Part shown: piece after piece, positions 15,277 through 24,022 of the stretch | How the letters are laid out: each line of letters begins with the position of its first letter | Position numbering within the stretch: position 1 is the first letter of the stretch | DNA from: Lachnospiraceae bacterium | GTDB taxonomy: Bacteria; Bacillota; Clostridia; Lachnospirales; Lachnospiraceae | Reading direction: 5' to 3' | Assembly (NCBI GenBank): GCA_900772675.1 | Contig: CAAGRM010000022.1 | Coordinates: 1-24,166 of the forward strand | DNA: 24,166 nucleotides | Position numbers and translations under genes: made by a program | The notes under the pieces: generated by a model | Database searches by the model: none | Seen by the model: the letters and a program-made list of their open reading frames with translations, nothing else | Told to the model about the DNA's origin: nothing

Positions 15277-16782
15277 TCAGGATTCTTTTACCTTAAAAGC
15301 AGCCAACGACTGGCGCGGTGAAATACCGAGTCCCCCAACGCTGATCAGCGTATCCTCTGCCTCTAACAGCAGCTTTTCCTCCTGGAATCGGATGATCATA
15401 CGGCCGCCGCTTAAGCCATCCATCCGGCGAAGCTCCATCTCAAGCGTGTTGACGGTACGCCATGCAGCGGATCCTGCGTAAATATGGCCGTCTGCTTCAC
15501 TGTAGGCGAAATCCCGGCGCATGGAGAGGACAAATTCCTTTTCTTTGCTGCCTTCCCGTACTTTCCAGTACATCTTATCGCTGCCAAAGGAGAATCGCAT
15601 CTCCTGAATCGGACTTGTCTCCAGCGAAAACAGACCGCTTCCGCCGATCAGAATTTCTGCGGAATCCGGCAGCTGCTGGTTCCCCATCAGCGGAACAGAT
15701 ACATAAACATGCTTGCTTACCTTCTCTTCCATAAACGGATTTCTCGTTCCTCTGCGCGGCGGCAGAGCCAGATCTGCGGTACGCTCTTTTACTGCACCGG
15801 CAAGTGGGGACGGTGGCAGCTCTCCTGCCTCTTTCTTCACATACGGGATCAGTTCCTCCTGCAGTGCGCTCAGCTCCTCCTGTGTCTGCTCAGTTGCTGT
15901 TGTCAGAATCACAATCAGATCGAGATCCGGGAACACAACGCCGAACTGACCGTACGCACCATCTGCGCGGAAGGAGCCCGGATAACGGCACATCCAGCAC
16001 TGATATCCGTAGCCCTGCGCCCAGTCTTTTACGTGGCCTTCCGAATCGCCCTCCGTCTCAATCTGCTTACGGCAGGCGCGTTCAAACCAGTCTTTTCGAA
16101 GCAGCTGTTTTCCTTCCCACTCGCCCTGTCTGGACAGAAAATACGTGAATTTTGCCATATCCTCCGTCACCATCTTCATACCGCCTCCACCGAGCTCCGT
16201 TCCGTCTCCGAGCAATGCACAGGTAAGGGATGTGATGCCAAGCGGCTCCAGCAGACGGGATTTCAGAAACTCTGTGACATTCTGTCCCGTTTTTTTCCGC
16301 AGAACGGCAGCCAGCATGTTGGTTCCGGCTGTATTGTATTTATAAAACGTTCCCGGCTCATGGAGCACCGGATGATGAAGAAAGGTGGAAATCCAGTTTT
16401 CGGAATTGTCCATAATCTCCGTCTCGTGGCCGCAGCCCATAATCAGCAGGTGATGCAGTGTGATCTTTTTCAGATTTTCGGATGGGTTTTCCGGCAACAG
16501 ATCCGGAAAGATATCGACAATTTTCTCATCTAGCGATAAGATTCCCTCCTGCTCTGCAAAACCAATCGCCGTTGCTGTCAACGATTTACTGAATGAATAC
16601 AGTGGATGACGAAATTTTTCATCATACGGCTTCCACCAGCCCTTCGCTGCACACTGTCCATGGCGGATCACCATAAAGCTGTGCAGCTCAATCTGGTTCT
16701 CTTCGATTCGGTCGAGAAAATTCAAAATTCCTTTGGAGCTGATTCCAGCTGATTCCGGTGTCACATCTTTAAAGTATCCCAT
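15277..16782 (-). CDS. Serine hydrolase, beta-lactamase/class C penicillin-binding-protein fold
   Basis: 501 residues with no signal peptide, so probably cytoplasmic. The N-terminal two-thirds is a beta-lactamase-like domain with the SxxK motif S63-F-S-K66, a YNTAG segment at 149-153 (the tyrosine motif), and a GAYGQFG stretch in place of KTG/HTG. From about 360 there is a beta-rich C-terminal domain I cannot name. Such proteins are often esterases, peptidases or D-amino-acid-processing enzymes rather than resistance enzymes. It is the last gene of the GH32 operon, 26 bp after the first GH32 listed below, so it may remove an ester group from the imported oligosaccharide (inference). RBS AAAGGGG; start at 16782. 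A weak TGAATGC/GCATTCA hairpin follows the stop. Confidence 0.78.
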   Translation of the reverse strand: MGYFKDVTPESAGISSKGILNFLDRIEENQIELHSFMVIRHGQCAAKGWWKPYDEKFRHPLYSFSKSLTATAIGFAEQEGILSLDEKIVDIFPDLLPENPSENLKKITLHHLLIMGCGHETEIMDNSENWISTFLHHPVLHEPGTFYKYNTAGTNMLAAVLRKKTGQNVTEFLKSRLLEPLGITSLTCALLGDGTELGGGGMKMVTEDMAKFTYFLSRQGEWEGKQLLRKDWFERACRKQIETEGDSEGHVKDWAQGYGYQCWMCRYPGSFRADGAYGQFGVVFPDLDLIVILTTATEQTQEELSALQEELIPYVKKEAGELPPSPLAGAVKERTADLALPPRRGTRNPFMEEKVSKHVYVSVPLMGNQQLPDSAEILIGGSGLFSLETSPIQEMRFSFGSDKMYWKVREGSKEKEFVLSMRRDFAYSEADGHIYAGSAAWRTVNTLEMELRRMDGLSGGRMIIRFQEEKLLLEAEDTLISVGGLGISPRQSLAAFKVKES

Positions 16783-16808
16783 TTTGCTTTTCCCCTTTCT
16801 CGCAGCCC

Positions 16809-18176
16809 TTATGCATCAATTTCGTAAAGTTCAACAGAAAGATCACCCTTCCAGCTTACACGGTCGTACGGTGTCTCCGGATAAACCACTGTGGAAATAG
16901 CATCTACGCCGTCCTCAGCAAACAGTTCCAGAATGGAAACATCAAAAACAAGCTCCAGATTCCATGCTCCGTCTTTCTTTCTCGCTGCGGTGCTGATGGA
17001 ATATTTTTCCGTCATGAAGTGCTCACTGAATTCTTTGTAGCCCGCCATGGTACGGTCAACCGTGATTTTGGTGTCAGTTACATAAATCTTCAATTTCTGT
17101 CCCACTGAGTTTTTCAGACAGATTTTCGCATCTCCTTTTCCGGAAACCTTCAGTCCAAAGGTCTCTGTGCGGATCGTTGTATGATTCTCGATCGGATAGC
17201 TGCTGTGGCGAAATTTTTCCAGTCCGGCCGGAGCAGCCACGAGGGTCAGCGCACCATCTACTTCTGTCAGGGACAGCTTTCTCGCCAGGGTTGCCTGGCC
17301 ACAGTACTCTTCTGTCGGAGTCTGTGCTGCATACTGCCAGTTCATACCCCATCCCATCAGCAGAACATCTTTCGCATTCTGGAATGTAACGGCTGCATAG
17401 TTGTCGAAGCCTTCATCCAGCCATCTTGGCTCATCGGATGGATAGGTGCAGAGGAATTTTTCTCCATCGAAATCACCCAGGAAATACTGCATTTTGCAGT
17501 GGTCATCTTCGGAAGCTTTCGTCATGCTGACAACGAGAACCCATACATTTTTTCCTTTATACTCAATCGGGAACAGATCCGGGCATTCCCATACACCCTT
17601 CACATGATTTCCTTCCGGTCCGAATTCTCCTGTTTTCTCCCAGTTTTTCATATCCTGGGATGCATAGAAGAAGACACGGTCCTGCGCTGCAAGAACAAGA
17701 CTCCAGCATCTTCTGACCGGATTCCAGAACGCTTTCGGGTCACGGAAATCGGAAATTCCCGGGTTTTTGATGACCGGATTCAGATAGGACTTTTCAAAAT
17801 GTCGGCCCTTATCATTGCTGTATGCAATACTCTGCTGTTCCAAACCGTCCTTGTGATGGCTGGTATAAATAGCAATGATCGGCGGGTTTTCATTGGTACC
17901 ATACTCAGAAGAATTCTGCGTATCATACACAGCACTTCCCGAGAAGATAAATCCAAGTTCATCCGGATAAAGTGCGATCGGCTGATGCTCCCAGTGAATC
18001 AGGTCGCGGGATGTTGCATGGCCCCAGTGCATCGGTCCCCAGCTGGTATCATACGGGTACTTCTGATAAAAGAAGTGGTACACGCCATCTACATAAACCA
18101 TGCCATTCGGGTCGTTCATCCAGCCTTCTTCCGGTGAAAAGTGAATTTTCGGTCTGTAATCTCTTTTTTTCATCAT
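16809..18176 (-). CDS. GH32 beta-fructofuranosidase/fructanase, copy A
   Basis: Hydrolyses beta-fructosyl bonds of sucrose or fructo-oligosaccharides. 455 residues: a five-bladed propeller followed by a beta-sandwich. The three catalytic motifs are intact: WMNDPNG (19-25, nucleophile D22), FRDP (144-147, D146) and ECPD (197-200, acid/base E197). There is no signal peptide, so it acts on imported sugar. The start is the ATG at 18176, with GGGAGG 10 nt upstream; the longer reading from 18203 would include the RBS. It is a close paralogue of copy B (long identical runs such as WGPMHWGHA and LIHWEH), so the pair arose by tandem duplication. It lies between copy B and the serine hydrolase in one operon. 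Confidence 0.93.
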   Translation of the reverse strand: MMKKRDYRPKIHFSPEEGWMNDPNGMVYVDGVYHFFYQKYPYDTSWGPMHWGHATSRDLIHWEHQPIALYPDELGFIFSGSAVYDTQNSSEYGTNENPPIIAIYTSHHKDGLEQQSIAYSNDKGRHFEKSYLNPVIKNPGISDFRDPKAFWNPVRRCWSLVLAAQDRVFFYASQDMKNWEKTGEFGPEGNHVKGVWECPDLFPIEYKGKNVWVLVVSMTKASEDDHCKMQYFLGDFDGEKFLCTYPSDEPRWLDEGFDNYAAVTFQNAKDVLLMGWGMNWQYAAQTPTEEYCGQATLARKLSLTEVDGALTLVAAPAGLEKFRHSSYPIENHTTIRTETFGLKVSGKGDAKICLKNSVGQKLKIYVTDTKITVDRTMAGYKEFSEHFMTEKYSISTAARKKDGAWNLELVFDVSILELFAEDGVDAISTVVYPETPYDRVSWKGDLSVELYEIDA

Positions 18177-18198
18177 TTTTGTAAAACCTCCCAAGATA

Positions 18199-18248
18199 AA
18201 CAACGGTCTGCAAAACCACTTCCATCGGCTTTGCAGACATCCGTCGTT
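18199..18248 (-). other. Intergenic mRNA hairpin upstream of GH32 copy A
   Basis: On the mRNA, GTCTGCAAAGCC pairs with GGTTTTGCAGAC (12 bp with one G-U), and after a 3-nt bulge AACGACG pairs with CGTTGTT, giving about 19 bp in all. It ends 7 nt before the GGGAGG of copy A and has no U-run, so processing, stabilisation or translational control is more likely than termination. Confidence 0.55.
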
Positions 18249-18308
18249 TTTATTTACAGTAACGCTTCAGAGTCCCATCTCGATTCTGCCATGCTGCATC
18301 GTTACCGT

Positions 18309-18324
18309 TTATAAACGTTTCCAT
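18309..18324 (-). promoter_or_regulatory. cre-like (CcpA) or LacI-family operator between the GH32 genes
   Basis: On the minus strand ATGGAAACGTTTATAA matches 15 of 16 positions of the Bacillus cre consensus WTGNAARCGNWWWCAW. It lies directly after the copy B stop, so it may act as a transcription roadblock or at a cryptic promoter. It overlaps the palindrome CGTTTATAAACG (18306-18317). Confidence 0.5.
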
Positions 18325-18327
18325 CCC

Positions 18328-19725
18328 CTATTTTTTAATGGTGTACATTTTCACTTCCAGATCTCCGTCTGTGGAAACCACCTGATACGGAGCATCCGGG
18401 TAAACGCATACGGAAGCGGTCTCCAGACCACCATCTGCATAAATCTCCAGATAGGAAACGTCAAAAATAATCTCCATGTTGACATTTCCGCGCATGTAAC
18501 GTTTTGTTGTAGATACCAGCAGATCCTCTTTTTTGAAGAGCTTCGGATCTACATCATCAAAGTAACTAAGGTCGCCGCTCTTAGAGCGGTCCACCGTGAT
18601 GCTGTCCACCGTTACCTCGATGACTACTTCCTCACCTCTGCTGTTTTTCAGCGCAATTCTTCCGAAATTGCCCTGCACGAGAAGTCCAAAGCTCTCGGTC
18701 AGCAGCGGCTTCTGATTTCCGATCGGGAAGGCACCCGCACGGTACTCATCGATCCCGAACGGTTTTGTTTTCAGGCGGTATCCCTCATCGGTCTCACAAA
18801 GTGAAAGTTCTCTTGGCAGTGTCATCAGACCGGAATACTCACCGGTCGGAACAAAGTTCGCGTAGAGCGGATTAACGCCCCATCCAAGGTAAACCGGGCG
18901 GTCGTAGTTTCCATACGTTACGCCGGCATAGTTGTCGAATCCGAAATCAATCCACAGCGGCTCGTCTGTGATCTCGGTGCACTGGAAGGTATCTCCATCA
19001 AAATCACCGACGAAATACTGTATATTGGCACGGCCTTCGGTTCCCGGATGTATCATACTGACTATCAGAATCCATTTGAATCCGTCAAATTCATTTCCTG
19101 TTTTAGCACGGATCAGATCAGTGCATTCCCATACAGTCGGCACTTTATTGACACCGACACCGAACTCGCCTGTTTTCTTCCAGTTTTTCAGATCCTGGGA
19201 TGCATAAAACTCTGCGTGGTCGCCGGATGCCAGAACAAGGCTCCAGCAGTCCTTTTTATCATTCCAGAAGACGCGCGGATCACGGAAATCCGGTGTGCCC
19301 GGGTTTTTGATGACCGGATTGCCATAATATTTTTCAAAATGCTTTCCCTGATCCAGGCTGTATGCAATACACTGCTGCTCCAGGCCCGTTTCCATATTGT
19401 GCGCCGTGTAGACAGCCACCATCGGCTTCTCACCGTATTTCGCAAATCCGCTGGTGTTATTTTCATCGTATGCCATGCTTCCGGAGTACATCGTTCCGAT
19501 CTCATCCGGGTACAGGGCGATTGGCAGATGCTCCCAGTGAATCAGGTCTTTCGATATTGCATGACCCCAGTGCATCGGTCCCCATACAATGTCATTTGGA
19601 TTGCACTGATAATACAGGTGCCAGATACCATCGATATAAATCAGTCCGTTCGGATCGTTGTTCCAGTTTTTCTCCGGTGTAAAATGAATGTTCGGTCTAA
19701 AATCTCTTTTTCCCTGTTTACTCAT
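18328..19725 (-). CDS. GH32 beta-fructofuranosidase/fructanase, copy B
   Basis: 465 residues, paralogous to copy A and likewise cytoplasmic. Motifs: WNNDPNG (21-27, nucleophile D24; Asn replaces the Met of copy A), FRDP (147-150, D149) and ECTD (E200; Thr replaces the Pro of ECPD). All three catalytic acids remain, so activity is expected, but the changes around two of them suggest different chain length or linkage preference. RBS AGAGGG lies 5 nt before the ATG at 19725. It is the first enzyme gene after the ABC transporter genes and has a possible promoter of its own. Confidence 0.92.
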   Translation of the reverse strand: MSKQGKRDFRPNIHFTPEKNWNNDPNGLIYIDGIWHLYYQCNPNDIVWGPMHWGHAISKDLIHWEHLPIALYPDEIGTMYSGSMAYDENNTSGFAKYGEKPMVAVYTAHNMETGLEQQCIAYSLDQGKHFEKYYGNPVIKNPGTPDFRDPRVFWNDKKDCWSLVLASGDHAEFYASQDLKNWKKTGEFGVGVNKVPTVWECTDLIRAKTGNEFDGFKWILIVSMIHPGTEGRANIQYFVGDFDGDTFQCTEITDEPLWIDFGFDNYAGVTYGNYDRPVYLGWGVNPLYANFVPTGEYSGLMTLPRELSLCETDEGYRLKTKPFGIDEYRAGAFPIGNQKPLLTESFGLLVQGNFGRIALKNSRGEEVVIEVTVDSITVDRSKSGDLSYFDDVDPKLFKKEDLLVSTTKRYMRGNVNMEIIFDVSYLEIYADGGLETASVCVYPDAPYQVVSTDGDLEVKMYTIKK

Positions 19726-19757
19726 AGGATCCCTCTTTTCCTGTTCTCTCTTTTCCT

Positions 19758-19786
19758 ATTTTATCTTTTTCCATTTGGAACTTCAA
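19758..19786 (-). promoter_or_regulatory. Internal promoter candidate for the GH32 genes
   Basis: Minus strand: -35 TTGAAG (19786-19781), a 17-bp spacer, -10 TAAAAT (19763-19758). The spacer contains the symmetric TTCCA-TT-TGGAA (19769-19780), using the same half-site as the operator candidates at 23850 and 24023-24071. Confidence 0.5.
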
Positions 19787-19827
19787 CCAAAAAAGAAATA
19801 AGAACGAAATAGTCTTCTTTTTAAATA

Positions 19828-19858
19828 TGGCCATGTTATACGGGATACAACATGGCCA
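19828..19858 (-). terminator. Hairpin after the solute-binding-protein gene (leaky terminator or processing site)
   Basis: TGGCCATGTT (19828-19837) and AACATGGCCA (19849-19858) form a perfect 10-bp stem with an 11-nt loop. On the minus strand TATTTAAAAAG follows, a weak U-tract. It lies 85 nt past the binding-protein stop and 102 nt before GH32 copy B, and probably gives higher transporter-lipoprotein than enzyme expression. Confidence 0.6.
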
Positions 19859-19942
19859 CATTTAGAATTTCTTTAGTTATAGAACATCAATTGCAAATCG
19901 TTTACGTTACTGTTTTTTTCGTAATCGCTTTTCGCCTGTTTT

Positions 19943-21754
19943 TTAGTTTGCTGCAGAAGCTGCTCGATCTACTGCGCCCTGGTAAATCTCAACCAGTTCA
20001 TTCAAGCCAGCGCCTTCCAGCTCTGTTTTATAGGAATCCCAGCTTGCATCATCAACGCCGCCGGTTACCCATGTAGTGATGTAACGGTCAACAATATCGG
20101 AGATGGTCGGCTGAATCTGTGCCAGACGCTGAATCTCTTCCTGGGTCATCAGAACACGCGGAATGGTGTCATACTCTTCCATGATGTCATCTTTACCGTT
20201 TTCTTTCTGCATCTCCAGAAGTTTTACTGCATCGAAGGTGTATCCGCAAACGGTGTCATAGTACTCGTTCTGAACGATCATAGAACCACGGCAGGTTGTG
20301 GAGTTTACACGAGCCTCACCAAAGTTCTTATATTCCGGATTCAGAGGTTTGTAGTTTCCGTTTTCATCAAGTGGTGTACGAAGAATGCCATCTTCGTCTT
20401 TCTCATAGTTGTATCCAATTGCACCCCAGTTAGATGTAACAGAAATTTCCGGATCGCCTACGATGTAATCTACAAATCTTGCAACAACGTGCGGGAATTT
20501 GCAGGTCGTTGTGATTGCTGTGTCGGAAGAATCCTGCAGCTCGGAGTAGTTGCACTCGAAACCGGTCATACCGTCTTCGCCCTGCAGTCTCGGAACTGCT
20601 ACGTACTGATCATGTACTTCCTGGTTTGTAATTTCCTGATCGCCCCATACGCCGAAGGAACCGATCTTTGCAATGTTCTCTTTGATCAGGGAAGCGTTGA
20701 ATGCCATACTGGAGTCTGCCTCGAAGGAGCCGTTCCAGATCAGTCCTTCTTCATACAGCATGTTGAAGAATTCTGCTGTTTTCTTGAATGCTTCGTCTGT
20801 TGCAGTGAACGTAACTTTTCCATCAACCAGTCTTAAGTGGTCCGCATATGCATTTCCTCCGCAGTAGGAGTCAGCGCATCCGAATGCACCTGTGAAACGA
20901 TAGAACAGGTTGTAGGAACCAAAGGTATCGGTTGCACCGAACCAGGTTGCCATCGGGATTTCATCAGCTTCGCCGTTGCCGTTCAGATCGCCGCCATCGC
21001 GGAATGCTTTCAGGCAGTCTACCCACTCGTCTACGGTTGTCGGCACTTCTTTGCCTACTTTATCCAGCCATGTTTTGTTGATCACGAATGGTCCAGGTGT
21101 TAATACAAGACCTTTCATTTCCTCTACGTACGGGAATCCATATTTATGGCCGTTCGGAGCGGTAATCTCAAGCTGATACTGCTCATTGTCATCGAGGAAT
21201 GCTTTCAGGTTCGGCATGTACTCTTCGATCAGTCCCTCTGTCGGAAGGAATACATCCTGATCTGCGTACTGAACTACGGTGTTTCCGGATTTACCATCGC
21301 CGAAGCTCCAGAATACGTCCGGAAGATCCTGGCCGGAAGAAAGCATCAGGTTGATTTTCTCTGTTGCGCTCTCCTGCGGGATCGGCTGCCAGTCAAACTC
21401 TACTCCTGTGTCCTCGAACCATTTCTGGCACATAGCCAGGTCGCCTACTTCTACGGTTCTGTCTGCAGAGTTTACGATCAGAGCGGAAATTTTTCCGTAT
21501 TTCTCTTCGAATTTTGCCGGATCTTTGATGATCGGAAGGGTACCATCGAGCTGGATGATTCCCTCATCAACTGCTTCCTGCTCCTCTGCTGTGAGACCTG
21601 TGTCACCTGCTTCTGTACCGGATGCAGATGTGGTGTCTCCTCCTGTGCTTCCTGCACCGGAGCTGCTTGAGCTGCCTGAGCTGTTTCCACAGCCTGCAAG
21701 CATGCTGCTTACCATAAGGCTTGCCAGTAATACGGATACGATTTTTTTCTTCAT
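19943..21754 (-). CDS. Sugar ABC transporter substrate-binding lipoprotein (CUT1, LipO/AlgQ type)
   Basis: 603 residues. A lipoprotein signal peptide ends in LAGC with the lipidated Cys at 22, followed by a Ser/Gly/Thr-rich tether to about 50 and then the binding domain. At 256-265 DLNGNGEADE looks like an EF-hand-type calcium loop, as seen in the alginate-oligosaccharide-binding AlgQ proteins of the same large-SBP group. Its role is to capture an extracellular oligosaccharide and hand it to the two permeases encoded upstream. Linkage to two GH32 genes suggests fructo-oligosaccharides (inference). RBS AAAGGAGG, start at 21754; a small CTGCC/GGCAG hairpin (21776-21789 region) precedes the RBS. 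Confidence 0.92.
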   Translation of the reverse strand: MKKKIVSVLLASLMVSSMLAGCGNSSGSSSSSGAGSTGGDTTSASGTEAGDTGLTAEEQEAVDEGIIQLDGTLPIIKDPAKFEEKYGKISALIVNSADRTVEVGDLAMCQKWFEDTGVEFDWQPIPQESATEKINLMLSSGQDLPDVFWSFGDGKSGNTVVQYADQDVFLPTEGLIEEYMPNLKAFLDDNEQYQLEITAPNGHKYGFPYVEEMKGLVLTPGPFVINKTWLDKVGKEVPTTVDEWVDCLKAFRDGGDLNGNGEADEIPMATWFGATDTFGSYNLFYRFTGAFGCADSYCGGNAYADHLRLVDGKVTFTATDEAFKKTAEFFNMLYEEGLIWNGSFEADSSMAFNASLIKENIAKIGSFGVWGDQEITNQEVHDQYVAVPRLQGEDGMTGFECNYSELQDSSDTAITTTCKFPHVVARFVDYIVGDPEISVTSNWGAIGYNYEKDEDGILRTPLDENGNYKPLNPEYKNFGEARVNSTTCRGSMIVQNEYYDTVCGYTFDAVKLLEMQKENGKDDIMEEYDTIPRVLMTQEEIQRLAQIQPTISDIVDRYITTWVTGGVDDASWDSYKTELEGAGLNELVEIYQGAVDRAASAAN

Positions 21755-21846
21755 GTTGTTCCTCCTTTATTTTGCTGCCTTTTCGGCAGTGAAATACGTT
21801 AGTATTTTTGTGTTTCTACTATAAAATCATGTCTGCTGCAGCCATG

Positions 21847-21876
21847 AATTCTGCAACGATAAATTCTGTAACGATA
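21847..21876. repeat. Tandem 15-bp duplication between permease and binding-protein genes
   Basis: AATTCTGCAACGATA (21847-21861) is followed at once by AATTCTGTAACGATA (21862-21876), one mismatch. It lies in the 138-bp gap; purpose unknown, possibly a replication-slippage product. Confidence 0.6.
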
Positions 21877-21892
21877 ACTTTTCTGTTCTGTA

Positions 21893-22804
21893 TCAGCCCT
21901 TGACTGCACCGATCGTAACACCTTTTGCGAAGTATTTCTGCAGGAAAGGATATACGCACAGCAGCGGGAATGCGGAAACAACTACAACACAGTATTTTAA
22001 CTGCTCAGCCAGTTTCTGTTTTGTTACCATCTCAGAAGCACTACTTCCCATCTGGTTGGACTGATTCATCAGTACCAGGTTTCGAAGAACGACCTGAAGA
22101 GGCATCTTGCTGTCATCCTGCAGGAACATCAGCGCGTTGAAGAACTGGTTCCACATTGCGGTTGCATAGAACAGACACATAACTGCGATGATGGTTTTCG
22201 ACAGCGGAATTGCAATTTTGAAGAAGAATCCAAAATCGCTGCAGCCGTCGATTTTTGCTGCTTCGAGAAGCTCGACCGGAATACCGCTTTCAAAGAAGGA
22301 GCGGCATACGATTAGGTTATAAGCGGATACTGCTACCGGAAGAACCATAGCCCATGTTGTGTTGTAGATGTGCAGCTGCTGTACGGTTAAGTACATCGGA
22401 ATCATACCGCCGCTGAAGAACATCGTGAAGGTGAACAGGAACATAATTGGTTTTCTTCCTACCATATCGTATCTGGAAAGTGCATAGCCGGCCGGAATGG
22501 TGCAGACCAGGGAAATCAGCGTTCCTAATACGGTATATTTGATGGTATTTGCATAGCCGGTCCAGAGCGGCTGATATTTCAGTGTGGTTGCATATCCGTT
22601 GGTGTACCACGCTTCCGGATAGAGAAGGAATTTACCGGAACTTACAACAACCGGGTCTGTAACAGATGCCAGAAGCACGTAATACAGAGGATATACAATT
22701 GCAATACAGACAAGGATCATGATGATGGTATTGATCACGGTAAAGACCTTGTCTCCCGTACTCATTTTTACTTTTTTCTTTTTCACAGTGTTATTATTTG
22801 CCAT
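21893..22804 (-). CDS. Carbohydrate ABC transporter permease, YtcP/MalG-like (COG0395 type)
   Basis: 303 residues with six predicted membrane segments. The ATPase-contacting EAA loop begins ELLEAAKIDG (179-187). It forms the membrane channel with the LplB-type permease encoded 19 bp upstream. RBS CAGGGGGC; start at 22804. The ending FAKGVTIGAVKG is typical of this subfamily, which always pairs with LplB-type partners and large lipoprotein SBPs. Confidence 0.93.
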   Translation of the reverse strand: MANNNTVKKKKVKMSTGDKVFTVINTIIMILVCIAIVYPLYYVLLASVTDPVVVSSGKFLLYPEAWYTNGYATTLKYQPLWTGYANTIKYTVLGTLISLVCTIPAGYALSRYDMVGRKPIMFLFTFTMFFSGGMIPMYLTVQQLHIYNTTWAMVLPVAVSAYNLIVCRSFFESGIPVELLEAAKIDGCSDFGFFFKIAIPLSKTIIAVMCLFYATAMWNQFFNALMFLQDDSKMPLQVVLRNLVLMNQSNQMGSSASEMVTKQKLAEQLKYCVVVVSAFPLLCVYPFLQKYFAKGVTIGAVKG

Positions 22805-22823
22805 TTTTCAAGCCCCCTGACTC

Positions 22824-23765
22824 TTAGAAAATACTGATATCGCTGGTCTTCTTTGCAACTGCGTTTGTGATAACCAGAATAATGAAGTTTACAACGGAGT
22901 TAAATAAGCCAACGGCTGTCGCAAAACTGTACTGTGCGGTCTGGAGACCTACTTTGTATACGTATGTCGAGATGATCTCACTGACGGTTGTATTGGTACC
23001 GTTCTGCATCAGATAAGCTTTCTCATATCCCACGTTCATAATGTTACCTACCTGAAGGATCAGCATCAGGATGATGGTCGGCATAATCAGAGGTAAATCA
23101 ATGTAAAGGATTTTCTGAAATCTGGAAGCACCATCCATCGTTGCTGCTTCGTAATACTCCGGGCTGATTGCGGTCAGTGCTGCGATGAAGATGATGGCGT
23201 TGAATCCCATCGTCTGCCAGATGTTACTTCCGATGAAGAGTTTGCGGAAGTACTCCGGAAGACTGGTGAACATGATTGCTTTTCCGCCGGTTCCCATAAC
23301 TGCGTGGTTTACAAGACCGTTTGCGGAAAACAGTACGGAAATCAGGCTGACTACAACTACGTTTGACATGAAGTACGGTGCGTAGGAGATGGTCTGGATG
23401 ATTCGTCTCGGTCCGCTTCTCTGTACCTGGTTCAGTAAGAGTGCGAAGATAACCGGAATCGGGAATCCGATGATCAGGCTCTCCAGACTGATGATGATTG
23501 TGTTCTTGATTGCCGTCATGGCAATACTGGTACTGAAGAACATCTCGAAATACTTGAAGATCGGATCTGCCCACGGACTTCCCATGATTCCTATGCGGCC
23601 TTTAAAATCTTTAAAGGCGATGATCAGGCCGTACATTGGATAGTAAGCAAAAACGATCAGCCAGATCAGTGCAGGAATCAGCAGGATGTACAGCTGCCAG
23701 CACGAGAGCGCTTTTTTCAATTTTCCACTTTCTGCCGTTTTCGGCGATGACGTTTTTTTCTTCAT
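22824..23765 (-). CDS. Carbohydrate ABC transporter permease, LplB-like (COG4209 type)
   Basis: 313 residues with six predicted membrane segments, the first at about 25-50. The EAA loop is at 206-214 (EAATMDGAS). It is the first gene of the operon, starting at ATG 23765 behind AAGGAGG, with a consensus promoter upstream. No ATP-binding subunit gene is present in the cluster, so the complex presumably uses a shared MsmK-type ATPase encoded elsewhere, as is usual for Firmicute CUT1 importers. Confidence 0.93.
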   Translation of the reverse strand: MKKKTSSPKTAESGKLKKALSCWQLYILLIPALIWLIVFAYYPMYGLIIAFKDFKGRIGIMGSPWADPIFKYFEMFFSTSIAMTAIKNTIIISLESLIIGFPIPVIFALLLNQVQRSGPRRIIQTISYAPYFMSNVVVVSLISVLFSANGLVNHAVMGTGGKAIMFTSLPEYFRKLFIGSNIWQTMGFNAIIFIAALTAISPEYYEAATMDGASRFQKILYIDLPLIMPTIILMLILQVGNIMNVGYEKAYLMQNGTNTTVSEIISTYVYKVGLQTAQYSFATAVGLFNSVVNFIILVITNAVAKKTSDISIF

Positions 23766-23849
23766 AGTTCCCTCCTTATTTCTCTAAAAGCTTTACCAAC
23801 CGCTTTTCGTTCCACATTCACATTGTTTCCGTTTCGGCACTTTGTATTG

Positions 23850-23863
23850 TGGAACCTGTTCCA
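23850..23863. promoter_or_regulatory. Operator candidate at the transcription start of the ABC/GH32 operon
   Basis: TGGAAC-CT-GTTCCA, a perfect 6-2-6 palindrome directly downstream of the -10, a classic repressor position. Another GTTCCA half-site lies at 23809-23814. Confidence 0.6.
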
Positions 23864-23870
23864 TATCTGT

Positions 23871-23899
23871 ATCATAGTACGCAGTCCGCCTAATGTCAA
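23871..23899 (-). promoter_or_regulatory. Sigma-A promoter of the ABC transporter/GH32 operon
   Basis: Minus strand: -35 TTGACA (23899-23894, perfect), a 17-bp spacer, -10 TATGAT (23876-23871). The start point is near 23864, with a leader of about 100 nt. Confidence 0.85.
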
Positions 23900-24022
23900 C
23901 GAATTTTCCATATTTTTTCGTCATTCTCAACATTTTCACAATTTCTTTTTCGTTTTTTTGTGCAATATGCGCCCTGTTTTTTCTGGAATCCGCACTATTT
24001 TTCCTTCTTCCACCATTTTCCT

